NCBI GenBank assembly: GCA_963975245.1
Contig: CAXBFJ010000002.1
Span: 124,001 to 188,000, forward strand
Length of the DNA: 64,000 nt
Reading direction: 5' to 3'
Origin: Panacagrimonas sp963975245
GTDB taxonomy: Bacteria > Pseudomonadota > Gammaproteobacteria > Nevskiales > Nevskiaceae
Shown here: piece by piece, positions 44,602 to 52,933 of the stretch
Layout of the letters: every line of letters begins with the position of its first letter
Numbering within the stretch: position 1 is the first letter of the stretch
The notes under the pieces: generated by a model
Told to the model about the DNA's origin: nothing
The model's database searches: none
What the model saw: the letters and a program-made list of their open reading frames with translations, nothing else
Position numbers and translations under genes: made by a program

Positions 44602-45864
44602 TCAGCTGGCGGCGCTGGCAAAGTGGATCATGATCTGCACCTGGAATTCACCGACGATAAATCCCAATGCAGCGCCGACGGCAATCAGGATCCATTCATC
44701 CTGCTCAAACGCCGGCCGCAGCAAACCTTCGAACTGTTTGGGCGTCAGTTCCTGCATGCGCGAAACCAGTGTGTTTTCGATATCAATGGCATCGGCGGCG
44801 TACGCCTCCATGCTTTTCATCGCTTGCGGAAGGCGTTCCATGACCTTCGTGGCGATTTCCTTTTTCATTTCCTGGTATTGGCGGCTCCCAACGGAGAAAA
44901 CCACCAGTGGGCGGGCCAGACCGGCCTGTTGATCCACCATCTTCTGCACTTGCTTCTGAACCATGGAAAACATGCGGTCAGACATAGGGCCACGCAGAAT
45001 GGCGTCGATGATACGGTCCGGAGTGATGATCTCGCGGGCAATCAGGCGACCATACTCGGCAGCCACTTCCTTGCGATGTTTCAGGAACAGGCCTTGCCAC
45101 TCGAAGATGCCCAGATAACGTTTGGGTTCCTTGGGGTTGAAGATCATTTTCAAGGCCAGCCAGTCGGTAAACCAGCCAGTGAAGCCGCCAAATGCCGGCA
45201 TCAGCCAATGTGACCAGCTGTATTGGTGGGTCATGGCCCAGGTGCTGGCCTGCACCAGACCGATCAGGAATCCAAAGTAGATGCCGCTGTGGCGAATGAA
45301 GCGAAATTCCGCATGGCCGGCTTCAAGGAAGATTCGATTGAGTAGCGGGACATCGCGCGTCAGGTTGGTGACGACCATGTCCTTGAGGTCGAACACCCTG
45401 TCGATGTCATTCTGTATGTCGAGCATGATCTGCTCGATCATCTTGGGTGCCTCGGCCTTTATTCGCTCGATCAGCATCTTCTTGACCCGGTCGGGTGCCA
45501 TCTCCCACAGACCGGGCTGGTAATGGGCCGCCACCTCGCGCGTGATGTCTTCAACAGCTTCCAGCAGGGGACCCTCGATCTCCTGCGCAACGCGCTTCGG
45601 ATCAAGCTTCATGAAAATATCCTTGGGCTTGATCAGGTGCTCGGTCATGGTGTCGCAGGCGATAGATGCCATGACAGACGCCTTGCGCGGCACGATGCCC
45701 TGCCAGCCCAGGAACGGTGGCCATCCGACAAACTTGATCGGTTGGAACATCATCTTGATCGCGACGATCTTGGTGCCGAAACCGATGGCAGCGGCCACCA
45801 GCGGCATGGATGCGTACAAGAACCAGTGCGCCTGTATGTCGCGTAGAGCTTCTGCAAAATCCAA
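44602..45864 (-). CDS. DUF445 family membrane protein (copy 1)
   Basis: 420 aa. TTG start at 45864 (first stop upstream at 45900; no ATG fits the alignment with copy 2). Transmembrane segments at about 13-33, 205-235 (IYFGFLIGLVQASTWAM) and near the C-terminus (ILIAVGAALGFIVGEFQVQI). The DUF445 signature is repeated at both ends: TKIVAIKMMFQPIKFVG, TDWLALKMIFNPKEPKRYLG and FEWQGLFLKHRKEVAAEYG. Long helical cytoplasmic parts lie between. About half identical by eye to the copy at 48784. Function of the family is unknown. Confidence 0.88.
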   Translation of the reverse strand: MDFAEALRDIQAHWFLYASMPLVAAAIGFGTKIVAIKMMFQPIKFVGWPPFLGWQGIVPRKASVMASIACDTMTEHLIKPKDIFMKLDPKRVAQEIEGPLLEAVEDITREVAAHYQPGLWEMAPDRVKKMLIERIKAEAPKMIEQIMLDIQNDIDRVFDLKDMVVTNLTRDVPLLNRIFLEAGHAEFRFIRHSGIYFGFLIGLVQASTWAMTHQYSWSHWLMPAFGGFTGWFTDWLALKMIFNPKEPKRYLGIFEWQGLFLKHRKEVAAEYGRLIAREIITPDRIIDAILRGPMSDRMFSMVQKQVQKMVDQQAGLARPLVVFSVGSRQYQEMKKEIATKVMERLPQAMKSMEAYAADAIDIENTLVSRMQELTPKQFEGLLRPAFEQDEWILIAVGAALGFIVGEFQVQIMIHFASAAS

Positions 45865-46050
45865 TTTCCCGACCCCGCTGCCAGATATTCTGGGTTGTTA
45901 TGTGCTGCTCATTGTCACAGCCCTTCAGCCTGCAAATTGAAGTCTGGACGCTTGCGGCCGATCTCATCAGATGCGGCGGGGCGAGTGTGAAACACCGCAG
46001 CTAGTGCGGCAAATTCATGATCCTGTCGGCGCAGGAAAAGACAGATTGTC

Positions 46051-47505
46051 TCAGGCTGCTTCGAGAATCCTGCCGACCCTGTCCCAGATGCCATGTGTGG
46101 TGGCGGCTTGACGAAATGCAGCCCGTGTCGGCTCGGCCTGGCGGCGGTAGATCTCGCCCACGTTCTTGAGCATGTTGTCGTCCTCGACAGCGGCCACTGC
46201 AATGGCAACGGCTTTCCATCCGCCCTGAGTCTTGTCTGCAACATCCAGAATGTTCTCAAGCAATCCGCCGGAATCGGCCAGGCCAATGTCTACAACAGTT
46301 CTGAGGCCGTCTGCATTGATGCGTTTGGCAAAGTCGAGTACCAGCCCGAGTTTGCCGCTCTGCGCTGCCGACTGGAGCAGCGATTTGAGGACCTGTCGGT
46401 TCTGGGCGATGGGTAGTGAGGCAACCAGATCGCGATTCTCTTCGGAAAGATACTGAAACAGATCCAGCATCACATCCCAGCGGCCGGAATTCTGTGCGGC
46501 CCACAAGGCGGCTTCGGCCACTTCTGATCCCTGGTCCAGCGCTGCATTGGCAATGATCTCCTGGAATTCAGGGCGCATGACTTTGGCCAGAGGCAATGCA
46601 CTTGCCAGCAAACCCTCTTCATGTGCGTTGCGCACCAGATCCCCCAGGACCTCTGCGTTCTTGAGTTTGGGCAGGTTGACGATCTTGCGATGATATTTGG
46701 GGTTCATGCTGGTCACGCCGCGGAGCACCGGGGCCCACAGACATTGTTCGTGAACCACGGTCACCAGGTTGTCCAGACTGGCTTCGTCCTGTTCCGCCAT
46801 GATGTTGGCCAGCCGCGCGCGCAGTTCCGGGTTGACGTTGTCGATTACCGACAAGGCCTGCGGCCACAGTGATTGCTGGGTGCCCGTGCGCATGATGCTC
46901 GCAATGCGATCGTTATCGATCATCATCACGATCTTGCTCAACTGTGAACGCTCTTCCATGTAGTAGGCGATCTTCAGCAGCACGCCGTCGTCCTTGATGG
47001 CGCTCACGATCAGGCGGATGGCCGGCGCCGAGAGCGCGTCCGCGAATCGCCCCATCAGCATGTAGTCTTGTCGTTCAACCAGAACCATGGCGGCATCACG
47101 GATGACGTCGGCGTCGATCAGTTTGATGATCTCTCGTGCATGCTCGGGTTCTGCCTCGGCTGCAATTTGTGCCAGAAACTCAGGCTCCAGGCGTTTGGCA
47201 ATTTTGGCGGCAGTGACGGGGTGCATCGCACCAACGATGCGGCCTGATAACACCGGTCCGAAGGCATCTTTGGCAAGTCGCGCGACGGTTGCAACGGGCA
47301 GCAAACTTGCCAGGCGTGCCAGTGACCTGAAGCCGGCGCGCTTGTGGTCGAAGCGCTTTTTCTGCAGTGCCTTGCGCAGATTGCGAATATTTTCAGCCTT
47401 GGCAGTGGCCAGCGATGCGCGTGCATCGGAACTCAGACCAATATCAGCATCCAGTTTGTCGATTTCGGCTGCCAGCGCCAGGCTGATTTTACTGTCGTTG
47501 CTCAT
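46051..47505 (-). CDS. Helical-repeat protein B (484 aa)
   Basis: 484-aa soluble, all-helical protein with about ten repeat units, several ending in a LWxxxLxxI/V or VNLP-type turn (LWPQALSVIDNVNPELRARL, LWAPVLRGVTSMNPKYHRKI). Homologous to protein A at 43158 but with about 90 more residues at the C-terminus. No catalytic motif or known domain recognised. ATG 47505. It follows a 73-aa gene by 45 bp and precedes DUF445 copy 1 by 186 bp; a weak CCGCA-gctag-TGCGG hairpin lies in that gap. Confidence 0.8.
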   Translation of the reverse strand: MSNDSKISLALAAEIDKLDADIGLSSDARASLATAKAENIRNLRKALQKKRFDHKRAGFRSLARLASLLPVATVARLAKDAFGPVLSGRIVGAMHPVTAAKIAKRLEPEFLAQIAAEAEPEHAREIIKLIDADVIRDAAMVLVERQDYMLMGRFADALSAPAIRLIVSAIKDDGVLLKIAYYMEERSQLSKIVMMIDNDRIASIMRTGTQQSLWPQALSVIDNVNPELRARLANIMAEQDEASLDNLVTVVHEQCLWAPVLRGVTSMNPKYHRKIVNLPKLKNAEVLGDLVRNAHEEGLLASALPLAKVMRPEFQEIIANAALDQGSEVAEAALWAAQNSGRWDVMLDLFQYLSEENRDLVASLPIAQNRQVLKSLLQSAAQSGKLGLVLDFAKRINADGLRTVVDIGLADSGGLLENILDVADKTQGGWKAVAIAVAAVEDDNMLKNVGEIYRRQAEPTRAAFRQAATTHGIWDRVGRILEAA

Positions 47506-47550
47506 GGACCATTCTCTCCCTGATGTCCTTCTGCGCCCGTGATTCCGGGT

Positions 47551-47772
47551 CTATTTCAGGTAAGCCGATGCAAACGGGCGTAACCAGGCCGGCATCGCTG
47601 TAAGTGCTCTTCCCACTGCCTGATCAAGCTCTGCGCTGTCTCTGGACAGGGTTGCGCCCAGTTTCTGGAGCAGTTCCTGCTGCGTGTCCGGCGGGAGAAA
47701 ATCAATGAACCCCGTTTCGCGGTCGCTGCTATCCAGCGTCGCTGCCAGTGCTGTCGAAACGTGTTCGCTCAT
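47551..47772 (-). CDS. Small protein B', 73 aa
   Basis: 73 aa from ATG 47772, with AGGAG 6 nt upstream; the longer frame to 48228 lies antisense to a real gene and is rejected. Helical, no signal; FIDFLPPDTQQELLQKLGAT then LDQAVGRALTAMPAWLRPF. Paralogue of the 73-aa protein at 44345. First gene of the leftward half of the divergent cluster. Confidence 0.75.
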   Translation of the reverse strand: MSEHVSTALAATLDSSDRETGFIDFLPPDTQQELLQKLGATLSRDSAELDQAVGRALTAMPAWLRPFASAYLK

Positions 47773-47836
47773 GCCGGTCTCCTGTTGCGCAAATTCGTCG
47801 ATGCGAATTGCTTGTATTTGTTGCCTGTCTATAGCA

Positions 47837-47860
47837 GCATGACAGTGGCCAATGTCATGC
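47837..47860. promoter_or_regulatory. 24-bp inverted repeat in the divergent promoter (candidate operator)
   Basis: GCATGACA-gtggccaa-TGTCATGC: perfect 8-bp arms around an 8-nt spacer, in the middle of the 164-bp gap between the two divergent halves. CTTGTATTT (47811-47819) and its inverse AAATACAAG (47884-47892) flank it almost symmetrically and may mark the two promoters. Confidence 0.65.
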
Positions 47861-47936
47861 ACAAGTTGATTGTGTAGACCTTTAAATACAAGAGCAAGTC
47901 CGTCATGGCAGAGCCGGACCAGATATCGGGGGATCA

Positions 47937-48671
47937 ATGGGCACAGGACATGGCAGTGATAGTGATGACGTCGGCATGATGCGCGCCGTCGGGAGACTTG
48001 CCCTGGGTTTGAGTGATCATGTTCCGGGAAGCCGGTTTGTCCGCCGCCAGATGGAAGATGCAGAACGCATGGCCCTGTCTCACCTGAAATCGCGTCTGGA
48101 CAAACTGGAAGATGACAGGCCCTTCCTGCCCGAAGCCGGACAAACCGAGCCCGCGCCTTCTGCCAAGCGCACTTCTCGCAGGCGCTTGAGCCTGGCAGAG
48201 CGGTTTGCGCAGATGGTTGAACAGTCACTTGAACAGACGCCGGAAAGCGCGCTGGACGCCTATTTTGGCCAGCTTCTGGGTGAAATGGTGCCCGACGAAG
48301 TCAGGCTGCTGAATGCTGCGTCTGATGGCAGTCGTATTCCCGTGGTGCACGTCGATGTCGGTTCGCGGCTGTCAGGGAGTCAGCGGGTCATGGCCTATCT
48401 GAGCCGATCCGGAAACGAATCGGGTGTGATGCGTAACGAACTCACGCCCTATTACCTGGCGCATCTGGTTGGCATCGGATTGTTTGAAGACGCGACGGAA
48501 GACAAGAGTGCCATCACTAAGTACGAGATGATCGAGAGCGACTCTGATGTGCGAAAGGCACTGGAGCGGCTGCAGAAAGAGCGGTCAGGTAAGCCACGCA
48601 CCGTGCGGGCCAGTCTGGTGCTCAGTCGCCTGGGCCGGGATTTCCTGAGTCGCTGCAATGCTCAGGATTAG
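47937..48671 (+). CDS. Abi-alpha (DUF4393)-like protein
   Basis: 244 aa, no signal or transmembrane helix. Basic linker with KRTSRRRLSLAERFAQM at about 80, then a domain at about 85-240: LLGEMVPDEVRLLNAASDGS, VVHVDVG, ELTPYYLAHLVGIGLFEDA, YEMIESDSDVRKAL and LSRLGRDFLSRC. This order (PDE-hydrophobic, NL..L..GL, T/SxLGxxFxxxC) resembles the DUF4393/Abi-alpha family, a remote match judged by eye. ATG 47937 with GGGGGATCA upstream. First gene of the rightward half; DUF445 copy 2 follows. Confidence 0.7.
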   Translation: MGTGHGSDSDDVGMMRAVGRLALGLSDHVPGSRFVRRQMEDAERMALSHLKSRLDKLEDDRPFLPEAGQTEPAPSAKRTSRRRLSLAERFAQMVEQSLEQTPESALDAYFGQLLGEMVPDEVRLLNAASDGSRIPVVHVDVGSRLSGSQRVMAYLSRSGNESGVMRNELTPYYLAHLVGIGLFEDATEDKSAITKYEMIESDSDVRKALERLQKERSGKPRTVRASLVLSRLGRDFLSRCNAQD

Positions 48672-48783
48672 AGGCTAAAACTACGAATGATGAACGCTGC
48701 GCGGTCTTCGGGCCGTAGGGGTGGGCGAGGGTTCAGACCACACATGCATCGTCAATATGAACCCGCGGAGAGAGAGTGACGTT

Positions 48784-50091
48784 ATGGAAACCGGTCTTGA
48801 ACATTTCATGGCTCACCCGCTGCTGTACCTGTCGATGCCCATCGTCAGTGCCGTGGTGGGATATGTGACCAATGTGGTCGCCATCTGGATGATGTTCAAT
48901 CCGATCGAGTTCTTCGGCATCAAGCCGCCTTTCCTGGGTTGGCAGGGCATCATTCCGCGCCGAGCGGCCAAGATGGCCAGCATCTCCGTGGATACCATCA
49001 CCGAACACCTGATTACGCAGGAAGAAATTTTCAGTCGCCTTGACGCCGATCGCGTTGCAAGCGAACTGGAAGGCCCACTCAACGAAATGATCGAGGACAT
49101 CGTCGATCAGGTCATGCTGGCCCATCAACCGGCGCTCTGGGAATCGCTTCCCAACATGGTGAAAAACCAGATCTATCGGCGTATCAAGTCCGAGGCACCG
49201 GAACTGATTACCGAGATCATGGAAACCATCAAGGGCAACTTGAGTCAGATGTTTGATCTCAAGGACATGGTGATCACCAACCTGACCAGAGATCGGGCGC
49301 TGCTCAACACCATCTTCCAGGAAGTCGGCGCAGCAGAGTTCCGCTTCATCGGCCGCTCTGGGCTCTACTTTGGTTTCATCTTTGGCATCATCCAGATGTG
49401 CATCTGGATTTTTTTCAAGGCCTGGTGGCAGTTGCCGGCCTTTGGCCTGGCCTGCGGATACGCAACCAACTGGATTGCCCTGCAGATGATTTTCAACCCC
49501 AAGGAGATCATGCGGATCGGGCCGTTCAACGTGCAGGGGCTTTTCATGAAGCGCCAGGACGAAGTGGCCTATGACTACGGCCGGCTGGTCTCGGCCAATG
49601 TTCTGACGCCAGCCAACATCATTGAGGGCGTTCTACGCGGTCCGTACTCAGACAAGGTTTTTGCCCTGATTGGTCGCCGTGTGCAAAAGACCATTGATGA
49701 GCAGAGCAGCATTGCCAAACCCTTCGTAGCATTTGTGGTGGGTACGGCCGAATATCGCCGAATGAAAGACACCGCCGTGACTGCCATTCTGCAGAGATTG
49801 CCTGACGCGCTGACGCATATCGAAAGTTACGCTGAAGATGCCTTGGATCTGGAAAACACCTTGGCCACCCGCTTGCAATCTCTCAAGCCTGCCCAGTTCG
49901 AGAGCATGCTCAGGCCGGCGTTTGAGCAAGATGAGTGGATCCTGATTACCGTTGGCGCGGTGCTCGGCTTCTTCGTCGGTATCTTTCAGTTGTTCGCAAT
50001 GTTCGGTGGCCCTGGTGGGGGCGACCCCGCCACTATGGAAGAAAGCGCGCGCCTGGGCCTGGAATTGCTTCGCCTTTACGGCATCGGCTGA
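48784..50091 (+). CDS. DUF445 family membrane protein (copy 2)
   Basis: 435 aa from ATG 48784 (GAGAG upstream; ATG 48757 is a weaker alternative). Same plan as copy 1: N-terminal helix (LYLSMPIVSAVVGYVTNVVA), central hairpin (LYFGFIFGIIQMCIWIFF), C-terminal helix (ILITVGAVLGFFVGIFQLFA). DUF445 motifs TNVVAIWMMFNPIEFFGIK and TNWIALQMIFNPKEIMRIG. Adds a Gly-rich tail absent from copy 1. Downstream, 26 bp away, is a small membrane protein gene. Confidence 0.88.
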   Translation: METGLEHFMAHPLLYLSMPIVSAVVGYVTNVVAIWMMFNPIEFFGIKPPFLGWQGIIPRRAAKMASISVDTITEHLITQEEIFSRLDADRVASELEGPLNEMIEDIVDQVMLAHQPALWESLPNMVKNQIYRRIKSEAPELITEIMETIKGNLSQMFDLKDMVITNLTRDRALLNTIFQEVGAAEFRFIGRSGLYFGFIFGIIQMCIWIFFKAWWQLPAFGLACGYATNWIALQMIFNPKEIMRIGPFNVQGLFMKRQDEVAYDYGRLVSANVLTPANIIEGVLRGPYSDKVFALIGRRVQKTIDEQSSIAKPFVAFVVGTAEYRRMKDTAVTAILQRLPDALTHIESYAEDALDLENTLATRLQSLKPAQFESMLRPAFEQDEWILITVGAVLGFFVGIFQLFAMFGGPGGGDPATMEESARLGLELLRLYGIG

Positions 50092-50117
50092 TACGGATCA
50101 GATAGAAGGATGTTCGG

Positions 50118-50360
50118 ATGTTGAGTCAGCCCACAACCTGGTTCTGGATTGCCCTGACGGCTGTTTGTTTTGCCCTTGGGTTTGCCTTGTCCTGGATACG
50201 CACCAAACGCCGTGTCACGGCGCGGTATCAGGCGGCAGTCGAGGCGCAGATCAAGAGAAGGATTCAGGAAGAAATCTTGCGACGTGTGACAGGCGGCCCG
50301 GAGCTCAAAGGGAATTCGGGTGAAACGCAGCTTACTCGTGCGCAGGGCGCGAAAGACTAG
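50118..50360 (+). CDS. Small single-helix membrane protein
   Basis: 80 aa. ATG 50118 has GAAGGA 7 nt upstream. One N-terminal transmembrane helix (TWFWIALTAVCFALGFALSW) followed by a basic, charged cytoplasmic helix (RYQAAVEAQIKRRIQEEIL) and a polar tail. No family recognised. It belongs to the rightward half of the cluster and may partner DUF445 copy 2. Confidence 0.7.
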   Translation: MLSQPTTWFWIALTAVCFALGFALSWIRTKRRVTARYQAAVEAQIKRRIQEEILRRVTGGPELKGNSGETQLTRAQGAKD

Positions 50361-50383
50361 CGCAAGCTGAGCCGTTGCCGCTG

Positions 50384-51145
50384 TTACGCGCGTTTGCGCT
50401 GTTTTTTTGCTGGTGGCCTAAGCTGTGGCTGCAAGTTAGCTCCGAAACGCTGCTCCAGAGCACGGCGAAACGAGTCCGCCAGTTCCAGCGTGATGGCTTG
50501 ATCAAGCAGGCTGCGCAGTTCCGAGGCGGTCTTGGCGACATGGGCAATCTGCGTACTGGCGCTGCCGCGTTTGGGGGCTCCGTCCAGCGTGTCCACCACG
50601 GTGCGCGTCACGACATCAATCTGGCGAGTGAACTCGGCCAGGATATCCAGAATTTCATTTAAGGGAACGCCAATACGCGTCAGCTCGATGCCGACGCGAA
50701 TCAGCTTTGGGCGTGGTGCCAGGAACCCCGTGCCGCGCGGCAGCAGCAGCTTGAGTTGCACGACGCGCCTGATGGCCGAAGCCGTGAGTTGTGAGCCGTA
50801 CCCTTTGCGGAGTTCCTTGAGGCTCATGTACTCCGGCGCTTCTCGCTCAGCGTTTGGCGACGCAGTGTGTTCCAGGCCCAGTACACCGCCGAGATCCTTG
50901 CCCGCGTGCCAGGCGTTTAACAGTTCTTCGATATTCGCGATGGAATAACCACGCTCAAGCAAAGCGGTGATCGTACGCAGGCGAGTGACATGTGCCTGGC
51001 TGTAGAGGCTGGCACGACCCCGGCGCTCCGGACCCTGCAACAGACCCTTGGCCCGGTACGCGCGAATATTCCGGACCGTTACGCCGGAAACGGCGGACAG
51101 CTCCGAGATATCAAACTCTTCGAAGCCAGACGAAGTGCTGGGCAT
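50384..51145 (-). CDS. MerR-family transcriptional regulator
   Basis: 253 aa from ATG 51145 (a TTG at 51154 is the alternative). N-terminal MerR winged helix at about 12-80 (ISELSAVSGVTVRNIRAYRA, LYSQAHVTRLRTITALLERG), a long middle and a C-terminal domain with coiled-coil character and a basic end (PPAKKQRKRA). No Cys pair for metal binding. It converges with the small membrane protein gene and lies downstream of the three beta-repeat genes. Candidate regulator of either cluster (inference). Confidence 0.88.
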   Translation of the reverse strand: MPSTSSGFEEFDISELSAVSGVTVRNIRAYRAKGLLQGPERRGRASLYSQAHVTRLRTITALLERGYSIANIEELLNAWHAGKDLGGVLGLEHTASPNAEREAPEYMSLKELRKGYGSQLTASAIRRVVQLKLLLPRGTGFLAPRPKLIRVGIELTRIGVPLNEILDILAEFTRQIDVVTRTVVDTLDGAPKRGSASTQIAHVAKTASELRSLLDQAITLELADSFRRALEQRFGANLQPQLRPPAKKQRKRA

Positions 51146-51276
51146 CAGGATCAAGATGAGGTGCCTGCGACGTGGAGGAGCCGTCAGTCAGGCCATCGCC
51201 GGTCTGGAATGAATCTGCATTGTTTGCCAGCCCCTTCACCGGGTCAAGCCAAGCGGGCAATGGATACATGACGGGA

Positions 51277-52173
51277 CTATGGCGACCCTTGCCCCTTCCT
51301 GGCGGCATCCTGCATCGCCTTGGGGTCATGTGGCCCCCATGGTGTTTCAGCCCGCACGGGACCGTCGCGCTCGTCCTCTTTGGCGATACTGAACTTGAGC
51401 ATGGAACTCGGCCTGAGCTTGACGTCAAGGCGCGTGAGGATCGCGCGGACCTGATCTTGCTGAGGAAACAGCGTTAGAGGGAGCCGTGCGGTCACCGGCG
51501 TGCGCACGGTCTGGTTGATCGGCAAGCGTGCCTTGAGTGTGGTGTTGACCACGGTCTTGAGTTCGTCATCCAGATCAGCGGTGAGCGGGCCGACGTACTC
51601 AAGATCAATGACCTGGTCGATGGGCACGTTCAAGTTGACGGGCAGCGGGAATTTCAGAGGAATCGTTGTCTGGATATCCAGGTTGCGCAGTGACTTGAGG
51701 TTCTTGTAGTTGATGCCCGTGCGAATGGTGACGTCCGCTTGTGTGTCGATCGGCAGAATACCGTTGTAGGTCACGTCAAACTTGAGGGGCACTTTGGCGC
51801 GCAGTTCCACATCCAGGTCATAGCGGCCTTGCAATGGCACTGTCAGTTCCTGATTGAAAGGAACTTCCGTGCTGATCTCGCCCTTCATCGCCACTTCGAG
51901 CACATTGGTGATTTCCGCAATGCCCCTGATGCTCTCAGGCAAGGTGACGCCCATTTTCTGGTCGCGAATGGCGATGTCGATCACGATGTGAAAATAAACC
52001 CACCATGCCACCAGCACTCCGCAAACCACGGCGACGACAGCAACTCCGCCACCCAACATCCAGAGCAGAACCCGCCAGAACACACTGCGACGCTGGCTGA
52101 GGGGCGGCGATGGCTCGCCGTTGTCGGCGGGCCCGAGTGGCAGCATCGACGTGCGCAGGCGCCTGCGGCTCAC
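51277..52173 (-). CDS. Membrane-anchored beta-repeat protein 3
   Basis: 298 aa. Cytoplasmic start, one transmembrane helix at about 34-62 (VLLWMLGGGVAVVAVVCGVL), then a periplasmic region of alternating beta strands with VPxxQxxxVPL-type repeats (VPFNQELTVPLQGRYDLDVE, LPVNLNVPIDQVIDLEYVGP, LPINQTVRTPVTARLPL). Related to the two genes upstream. Charged, Asp/Lys-rich tail. GTG start overlaps the previous gene by 4 bp. No known family recognised. Confidence 0.75.
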   Translation of the reverse strand: MSRRRLRTSMLPLGPADNGEPSPPLSQRRSVFWRVLLWMLGGGVAVVAVVCGVLVAWWVYFHIVIDIAIRDQKMGVTLPESIRGIAEITNVLEVAMKGEISTEVPFNQELTVPLQGRYDLDVELRAKVPLKFDVTYNGILPIDTQADVTIRTGINYKNLKSLRNLDIQTTIPLKFPLPVNLNVPIDQVIDLEYVGPLTADLDDELKTVVNTTLKARLPINQTVRTPVTARLPLTLFPQQDQVRAILTRLDVKLRPSSMLKFSIAKEDERDGPVRAETPWGPHDPKAMQDAARKGQGSP

Positions 52174-52913
52174 GGCGCGGACTCCGCATCTGGATCACGG
52201 GTCAGATCCAGCTTGAGTGTGCGCAGCGGCAACTTGAGCGCGGCTTCGGTAATGACCAGATCACTCGGCGTGGAGGGCATGGTGACAAGCGCTTCGAGTG
52301 TATTGAGCACCGGTACGCGAAGATTGGCATCGACAGGAACATTGGCGTCGATGGTGGTGCGTAGCGGGACCGTTAGATTCTGGTCAATGCTTGCGGTCAG
52401 TGGAAGGCTCACTTTGAGCGGCAGCATCTGGTCAACCGGGATCACGATGTCCACCGGCACCATGGTCTTGATCGGAATTTTGCCGCGCAGGGGAATACTG
52501 ATGGTGGTGCCCATTTCCGGCAGATAGGCGTCAACCTTGGTATCCAGGATGACAACCTGATCCAGGGCAATTTCGTCCACCAGATGAACCTTCAGCCGCA
52601 GCGGAACTGCTCCGTCCAGATTGGCAATGGCTTGCACCTGTGCCTTGATCGGAATCGTGACCTTCTGATCGATGGGAACCTGCGTGACGATGGTCTCGTT
52701 CAGGCGCAGGCCGATGGCGTCGTTGACCTCAATGCGTCCGCTCAATTGCTGGGGAATGACGGCCTGTGCGGGCTGGTCTTTGAGCAGCAGCGTCACATCG
52801 ACCCGCGACACGATGAAGTAGGCGATGGCGCCGCCCGCTGCCGCTGCGATGATCAGTACCAGCAGTACGATCAGCAGGCTGATGCCGTGCTGGCGGCGCG
52901 GCAGGACGGGCAC
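52170..52913 (-). CDS. Membrane-anchored beta-repeat protein 2
   Basis: 247 aa with the same plan: short basic N-terminus, transmembrane helix about 10-35 (LLIVLLVLIIAAAAGGAIAY), then strands such as VPIDQKVTIPIKAQVQAIAN, TISIPLRGKIPIKTMVPVDI and VPVDQML-like segments. GTG start at 52913. Middle gene of a tight trio. No Cys in the repeats and no catalytic motif. Possibly a periplasmic rod or bridge (inference). Confidence 0.75.
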   Translation of the reverse strand: MPVLPRRQHGISLLIVLLVLIIAAAAGGAIAYFIVSRVDVTLLLKDQPAQAVIPQQLSGRIEVNDAIGLRLNETIVTQVPIDQKVTIPIKAQVQAIANLDGAVPLRLKVHLVDEIALDQVVILDTKVDAYLPEMGTTISIPLRGKIPIKTMVPVDIVIPVDQMLPLKVSLPLTASIDQNLTVPLRTTIDANVPVDANLRVPVLNTLEALVTMPSTPSDLVITEAALKLPLRTLKLDLTRDPDAESAP

Positions 52914-52933
52914 AACAGTGGCGGTCGCGCCGT

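Noticed and set aside
45995..46009. Terminator after the 484-aa gene
   Set aside because: The hairpin has only 5-bp arms and no T run, so it is weak at best.
47551..48228. A 225-aa gene on the minus strand
   Set aside because: Only the last 73 codons have a ribosome-binding site and a paralogue; the rest is antisense to the Abi-alpha-like gene and its promoter.
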